NCBI GenBank assembly: GCA_937907585.1
Contig: CALCVH010000068.1
Coordinates: 1-10,687 of the forward strand
Direction: 5' to 3'
Origin: an uncultured Bacillota bacterium
Lineage (GTDB): Bacteria; Bacillota_I; Bacilli_A; Izemoplasmatales; UBA1188
DNA length: 10,687 bases
A program made the position numbers and the translations under genes. A model generated the notes under the pieces. The model did not search any database. It worked only from the letters and a program-made list of their open reading frames with translations, and had not been told where the DNA came from. Positions 7,204 to 10,687 of the stretch are shown piece after piece. Position 1 is the stretch's first letter, and every line of letters begins with the position of its first letter.

Positions 7204-8515
7204 GATCTTTTAACATCGTTCTCCATACCATCTTTTTAGCTTTAGATGGTTTTATGTAACTATCAGAATCACTGCCACTAAAGTATTTAAAGTTTTTAAA
7301 TTTTCTAGTGGTTGGTTTCCATTCTTTTAATCCGTCTCCATTTGGATCATGATTATTTATAAAATTAACAACATAATCAATCATAGTATCTTTGAGTTTA
7401 TAATCGATATCTTCAAATGGCCTCCAGCTTTTATCCATATTACCGAATAAATACCATAAATCAGCTGCGTGGAACGCTTTATAAAGATTTCCTGGTAAAC
7501 ATCTATCAAAGAAATAACAATAAACATTACTCTTTTTCTTTTTATCATTATCCTTAGCCCAATTTAAAGCTAGATGATAAATGATTGGCGCAATAAAATC
7601 TTGAGATGTCACACCTAACATGATAGGGATATCTAACTCTTCTCTATTCTTTAATAATTTTTGTGGTTTATCTTTAATTATTTCTCCATCTATTCCAGGT
7701 TGAACTGTACGGAAGCCGTATTTGTTTCTGCTTCTTTCATACCACGCATTCCACAAGACATCTATCTTAACATTTTTTCTATCATCTTCATTATTTATTC
7801 CAGCCATTTTATCTACATCATCCCAAAATGGCGCAAACTTGTCTTTAGAAAGTGGTCCTAAAAGTCCCGGTATTACTCCACCACCAGATACCATAATTGC
7901 TGATTTAATAATTCCATCTAATTTCTTTGTATATAATAGGTCGGTAATGCTCATAGCGCCAGCTGATTGACCCATTAGCGTCATATTATTCTTATTTCCG
8001 CCAAAAGCTTCAATATTATCATAAACCCATTTAATAGCGAATAATTGGTCATGTAAACCTAGATTCAAATTTCTATATAAAGATAGCACATTTAATCTAT
8101 ACCCAATAGATACTAATATGATATTTCTTTTAGCGTATTCACTATCGTATCCCCAAGGGTATTCGTTTACCATACCATTTTCAAATCCACCACCATGAAT
8201 GAATATTAATACTGATGATTTTTTAGGTTCTAATGGAGTGGTGATTGATAGAGTCATTGGACTTTCAACATAATTAAAAGTTAAGCCACCTCTAAACTCT
8301 TTTTCATAGAATTCTTCACTATTGTCTCTAAATGTTCCATATTGTACGCAGTCAAGTATAGGATTAGACGTATCATAGATTCCATCAATGATATATGGTT
8401 TAGGTAGTTCAAATCTTTCTGTAATAGCGTATGGTATACCATTAAATTCACACCTATTATTATCTTTTATATATCCTTTAATCTTTCCTACTTTAGTATC
8501 AATTATTCTTTCCAT
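7190..8515 (-). CDS. Type-B carboxylesterase (alpha/beta hydrolase)
   Basis: 441 residues, somewhat shorter than the roughly 500 usual for bacterial pnbA-type enzymes, and without a signal peptide. Typical marks are FNGIPYA near residue 25, the oxyanion motif FIHGGGFENG (H107-G110), LGLHDQLFAIKWVYDNIEAFGGN before the nucleophile, and the elbow GQSAG with Ser184. Later comes FHAADLWYLFGN, whose His349 fits the catalytic histidine; GVTSQDF (D306) is the best acid, where Glu is common. It hydrolyses carboxylic esters; the natural substrate is unknown. AAGGAAAG precedes ATG 8515. The start is 9 nt after the flavoprotein stop, and the end overlaps the cyclo-ligase gene by 14 nt, so it is the middle gene of an operon. 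Confidence 0.92.
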   Translation of the reverse strand: MERIIDTKVGKIKGYIKDNNRCEFNGIPYAITERFELPKPYIIDGIYDTSNPILDCVQYGTFRDNSEEFYEKEFRGGLTFNYVESPMTLSITTPLEPKKSSVLIFIHGGGFENGMVNEYPWGYDSEYAKRNIILVSIGYRLNVLSLYRNLNLGLHDQLFAIKWVYDNIEAFGGNKNNMTLMGQSAGAMSITDLLYTKKLDGIIKSAIMVSGGGVIPGLLGPLSKDKFAPFWDDVDKMAGINNEDDRKNVKIDVLWNAWYERSRNKYGFRTVQPGIDGEIIKDKPQKLLKNREELDIPIMLGVTSQDFIAPIIYHLALNWAKDNDKKKKSNVYCYFFDRCLPGNLYKAFHAADLWYLFGNMDKSWRPFEDIDYKLKDTMIDYVVNFINNHDPNGDGLKEWKPTTRKFKNFKYFSGSDSDSYIKPSKAKKMVWRTMLKDHGPM

Positions 8516-8524
8516 TTTCTTTCC

Positions 8525-9844
8525 TTATTTATCGTATTCCGCAACTTTTCCTGCGTTATTCCATAGTTTATTTGCTTTATTCATCCATCTCTTATAATCC
8601 TTAGGATGTTTAGGATATGCTTTATAGTGGTTACATAATTTGTTACCTTTAGTATATTGTTGAATTAGTTTCTTAAATGATTTATGAGATATTCTTCTCT
8701 TTAACCTTCCGCTAATTAATGCGAACAACATATTTGGTTCTTTATCGCCATCACTTTTAAATATGATATTCTTTTCAAATAAATAATCATTTTCTTCTTT
8801 ACTCATATAGAATAAAGCGATAACTAAAGTCCTAATTAAATTGTTGAAACAACCAACTTTAGAATTATATTCCACATTTATTGGCCATAGATTATTAACA
8901 CTACAATCTTTATTTCTTAGACATTTTTCTAATGTTGGAAGTGCCATATCAATATAGTCAAATGTCATCGCCATTCCTTCGCCACTCATAGGATTAGTTA
9001 AGCATGCGGAATCACCACAGATAAAGAAATTATCTGAAACAAATGAAAATGGTGAACGTGAATATGGAGTTGAACCTGTTTCAGTCTTTATTACCTTATA
9101 ATCTTTTATTTTAACATTGTTTAAGAACTCTTCTTGTTTCTCTAAAGCGTGTTCAACTGAACCAACTGCGCCAGTTCCAATTAATCCGCCAAATTCGTTA
9201 TCGCTTGGCGCAACCCACGATTTATAGTATGGCCAAGACGTGATTTCATTAGTTCTTTTTTTATCTAGCCATTCAACATAGGTTAATACCACATAGAATC
9301 TATCCATTGAAGATACATAGAATGGATCTACATAATCTGAATGCATATGTTTCCTTAATGCTGATCTGATTCCAGTCGCATCAACTATCAAGTTCGCATA
9401 TAGCCTAATTGCTTTATTATCTTTAATTAACAAAAGCCCATTAGGTTTTCTTTTGTTATCATAAAGAATCGTTTTAACTTCAGTTTCATATGTAAACTCT
9501 GCGCCTTCATTTATCGCTTGTTTTTTAAACCTTAAGAATAATTTATGGAAGTGTGCAGCAAAGATATCTTTTCTATTCTTCTTTTCATTCTTATCTAACG
9601 CAGATCTTGTATATCCATCATGGAATATTTCTACACAATCTTCATCATTAATATTAGGAGTTTCTAATTGATGTTTAGAAAAATCATTTAATGGAAAATG
9701 AATTAAATCAAACCTATTACAAACATTTTCTTCCTTTTCTTTATCTAATACCAAAACGCTAAATCCTAGTTTAGATAGCCTATAAGCTAGATAAGTTCCA
9801 GATGTTCCAGAACCAACTATCAAACAATCGTACTTGTTTTCCAT
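8525..9844 (-). CDS. FAD-dependent oxidoreductase, geranylgeranyl-reductase-like
   Basis: 439 residues. An N-terminal Rossmann motif DCLIVGSGTSG (G11-x-G13-xx-G16) is followed by LVLDKE, whose acidic end would bind the FAD ribose. DATG (155-158) and ICGDSACLTNPMSGEGMAM (275-293) are the later FAD motifs of the PHBH/geranylgeranyl-reductase superfamily. The segment PYYKSWVAPSDNEFGG (205-220) sits where GGR enzymes carry their aromatic substrate motif (PxxYxWxFP), here altered. GGR-type enzymes reduce isoprenoid chains, while relatives are halogenases or hydroxylases; the substrate cannot be fixed. The C-terminal 100 residues are Lys-rich and not recognised. AAAGGAGGT (9849-9857) gives a near-perfect ribosome site. 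It is the first gene of the flavoprotein-esterase-cyclo-ligase operon. Confidence 0.85.
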   Translation of the reverse strand: MENKYDCLIVGSGTSGTYLAYRLSKLGFSVLVLDKEKEENVCNRFDLIHFPLNDFSKHQLETPNINDEDCVEIFHDGYTRSALDKNEKKNRKDIFAAHFHKLFLRFKKQAINEGAEFTYETEVKTILYDNKRKPNGLLLIKDNKAIRLYANLIVDATGIRSALRKHMHSDYVDPFYVSSMDRFYVVLTYVEWLDKKRTNEITSWPYYKSWVAPSDNEFGGLIGTGAVGSVEHALEKQEEFLNNVKIKDYKVIKTETGSTPYSRSPFSFVSDNFFICGDSACLTNPMSGEGMAMTFDYIDMALPTLEKCLRNKDCSVNNLWPINVEYNSKVGCFNNLIRTLVIALFYMSKEENDYLFEKNIIFKSDGDKEPNMLFALISGRLKRRISHKSFKKLIQQYTKGNKLCNHYKAYPKHPKDYKRWMNKANKLWNNAGKVAEYDK

Positions 9845-9878
9845 AAAAACCTCCTTTTGAAATGTATCTTATACTTTT

Positions 9879-9884
9879 ATTATA
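9879..9884 (-). promoter_or_regulatory. Candidate -10 of the flavoprotein operon
   Basis: TATAAT on the minus strand, about 35 nt before the flavoprotein start. No good -35 lies at 16-18 nt; at 17 nt there is only TTTTTA inside the T tract of the upstream terminator. TTGTCT (9893-9898) is too close to this -10 but stands 19 nt from another hexamer, TATAAG (9868-9873). The exact promoter is unsettled. Confidence 0.4.
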
Positions 9885-9902
9885 TACTATAAAGACAAAA
9901 AT

Positions 9903-9930
9903 AAAAAGCCTTATGAAACCATAAGACCTT
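9903..9930 (-). terminator. Rho-independent terminator after the 67-residue gene
   Basis: Minus strand: AAGGTCTTATG, loop GTTT, CATAAGGCTTT. This is an 11-bp stem counting two G-U pairs, followed by TTATTTTTG. It lies about 32 nt past the stop at 9962 and separates the small gene from the flavoprotein operon. A small GGAC-AAAA-GTCC hairpin (9943-9954) lies just before it. Confidence 0.75.
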
Positions 9931-9961
9931 GTTAGCGCGATAGGACAAAAGTCCATTCAGT

Positions 9962-10165
9962 TTAGATTCTATTGATGTAGAATCTTGCAGCATTATTACA
10001 GATATAAGTTTTGAAATGGTTGTCATCATATTTTTCAACAACATGCATTCCATTCTTATCAATAATGCGGTACATTTCTTCCCTTGCTTCTTGTCTAGAA
10101 GAGAATACTTTACTTCTCATTTTAAATCCTGTAGAAGCAAGTGTGTAAAGATGAAAATTATACAT
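9962..10165 (-). CDS. Small conserved-looking protein, 67 residues, unknown function
   Basis: Sequence features: MYNFHLYTL, KVFSSRQEAREEMYRIIDK, then VEKYDDNHFKTYICNN and ARFYINRI. It is rich in Tyr, Arg and Asn, with no signal peptide or membrane segment, and reads as a compact strand-helix-strand protein. I have the impression of similar short hypothetical proteins in gut Firmicutes, but cannot name a family. It is supported as a real gene by AAGGAGGG just before ATG 10165, a near-consensus promoter (10231-10259) and its own terminator (9903-9930). This is a complete single-gene unit. The leader can fold so that the ribosome site is paired, so translation may be controlled. An overlapping frame at 9880-10062 has no such signals and is rejected. 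Confidence 0.8.
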   Translation of the reverse strand: MYNFHLYTLASTGFKMRSKVFSSRQEAREEMYRIIDKNGMHVVEKYDDNHFKTYICNNAARFYINRI

Positions 10166-10218
10166 TTAATATCCCTCCTTTTTTCTAGTTTAACGACATT
10201 TCGGTCAAGGGATATTAA
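10166..10218 (-). promoter_or_regulatory. 5' leader inverted repeat that can sequester the Shine-Dalgarno of the small gene
   Basis: On the mRNA strand, TTAATATCCCT (10218-10208) is perfectly complementary over 11 bp to AGGGATATTAA (10176-10166). The second arm covers the 3' part of the AAGGAGGG site and reaches to the base before ATG. The loop is 31 nt. The first arm begins only about 6 nt after the predicted transcription start, so nearly the whole leader is this element. This suggests control of translation initiation, or alternatively a DNA operator. Confidence 0.6.
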
Positions 10219-10230
10219 CTTAGCCTACAT

Positions 10231-10259
10231 ATTCTAAACCCAACAATATTTAAAGTCAA
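10231..10259 (-). promoter_or_regulatory. Sigma-A-type promoter of the small gene
   Basis: Minus strand: TTGACT (10254-10259), a 17-nt spacer and TAGAAT (10231-10236). Each hexamer differs from consensus at one base. The predicted start is near 10224, giving a leader of about 58 nt. Confidence 0.8.
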
Positions 10260-10285
10260 CACTTATTTTTAAAATTTTTATTTTC

Positions 10286-10318
10286 GCCCAAATCAACTTT
10301 TTTTTAATAATTTTGGGC
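10286..10318. repeat. Intergenic 7-bp inverted repeat
   Basis: GCCCAAA (10286-10292) and TTTGGGC (10312-10318) enclose a 19-nt T-rich spacer. This is one of the few GC clusters in a very AT-rich gap, 27 bp or more upstream of the small gene's -35. It may be an operator or a weak RNA hairpin; there is no T tract directly after the stem on either strand. Confidence 0.4.
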
Positions 10319-10343
10319 AATTATAATTAAATAAATACATAAT

Positions 10344-10367
10344 AAAAACACCAAAAATGGTGTCTTT
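10344..10367 (-). terminator. Rho-independent terminator after the DUF975 gene
   Basis: Minus strand: AAAGACACCA, loop TTTT, TGGTGTTTTT, then ATTATG. The core is a 6-bp ACACCA/TGGTGT stem; one G-U and three A-T pairs extend it to 10 bp. It lies about 14 nt after the stop at 10381. Confidence 0.75.
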
Positions 10368-10380
10368 ACTATTATAGATA

Positions 10381-10687
10381 TTATTCAGTTTCTGTTGATT
10401 CACTAGAAGTATTTTCTTCAACAAATTCAGAATTAAATTCATTGCTTGAAGTATTTTCATTGAATACTTCTAATAAGAATAATGTTCTAGTTGTCATATG
10501 ATATGGAAGTACGAAGAAGTCACCAATACCTAGACATAATAGACCTACAATATACCATCCAATAAATGATAAATCTAAAACGAATAGTTCCCACTTATGG
10601 CCTTTCATTTTTTCTTGTGATTTCTTTAGACATTCATTCCAACTCATATTAGTATTTTCATTAAGATAATAGAATGACAATGCATAA
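10381..10687 (-). CDS. DUF975 family membrane protein, C-terminal part (N-terminus beyond window edge)
   Basis: The frame stays open to the window edge (YAMSFYYL...), so the ATG at 10680 is internal and the true start lies outside. ECLKKSQEKMKGHKWELF, the membrane segment FVLDLSFIGWYIVGLLCLGIGDFFV and LPYHMTTRTLFLLEVF match the conserved end of DUF975 proteins. These are multi-spanning membrane proteins of Firmicutes with no assigned function. After the last conserved part the protein ends in an acidic Ser/Thr/Asn-rich tail of about 27 residues (NENTSSNEFNSEFVEENTSSESTETE, given here as positions 74-99 counted from the internal Met). Part of that tail repeats ENTSS. The gene ends at its own terminator. 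Confidence 0.85.
   Translation of the reverse strand, partial: YALSFYYLNENTNMSWNECLKKSQEKMKGHKWELFVLDLSFIGWYIVGLLCLGIGDFFVLPYHMTTRTLFLLEVFNENTSSNEFNSEFVEENTSSESTETE

Noticed and set aside
9903..9960. Possible small structured RNA with two hairpins after the small gene
   Set aside because: It is best explained as the terminator region of the 67-residue gene; there is no separate promoter.
9880..10062. 60-residue minus-strand frame overlapping the 67-residue gene
   Set aside because: It has no ribosome site, crosses the terminator at 9903-9930 and is a shadow of the better supported frame.
10016..10237. 73-residue plus-strand frame opposite the small gene
   Set aside because: It covers the promoter and leader of the minus-strand gene, lacks a ribosome site and looks like a shadow.
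10322..10327. TATAAT on the plus strand as a promoter
   Set aside because: There is no -35, and it would drive transcription antisense to the DUF975 gene with no frame to express.

Overview
The window is very AT-rich and gene-dense. TGA is used as a real stop: the + strand dehydrogenase ends in TGA, and tryptophans in the clear domains are TGG, so the standard bacterial code applies rather than the Mycoplasma code. Shine-Dalgarno sites of the AGGAGG type, sigma-A-like promoters, U-tract terminators and lipobox lipoproteins point to a low-GC Firmicute/Bacilli or Acholeplasma/RF39-like relative, probably host-associated and anaerobic. This taxonomic placement is inference. Nearly all genes are on the minus strand; one dehydrogenase is on the plus strand. 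I see no tRNA, rRNA, CRISPR array, transposase or phage structural gene.

Left end (1-942): a RhuM-family gene cut off by the window edge. Its product contains two copies of the RhuM N-terminal domain in exact 127-residue register. Each copy carries an 8-bp DNA/RNA hairpin at the same codons, and the two stems differ by two compensated base-pair changes. Next (943-4453) is a two-gene minus-strand unit: a GH3 glycosidase with its domains in reversed order, then a metallophosphoesterase lipoprotein, ending at a strong terminator.

Middle (4454-6532): a short divergent promoter region, an SDR oxidoreductase on the plus strand that looks leaderless or nearly so, and a 14-bp-stem bidirectional terminator shared with a convergent lipoprotein gene of unknown function.

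Right (6643-9900): a minus-strand operon of a geranylgeranyl-reductase-like flavoprotein, a type-B carboxylesterase and 5-formyltetrahydrofolate cyclo-ligase. They are separated by a 9-nt gap and then a 14-nt overlap. Far right (9903-10687): a 67-residue protein gene with its own good promoter, and a 5' leader whose first bases are perfectly complementary to the Shine-Dalgarno region. After it comes the 3' part of a DUF975 membrane-protein gene. The most interesting signals are the covarying hairpins in the duplicated RhuM gene and the self-pairing leader of the small gene.
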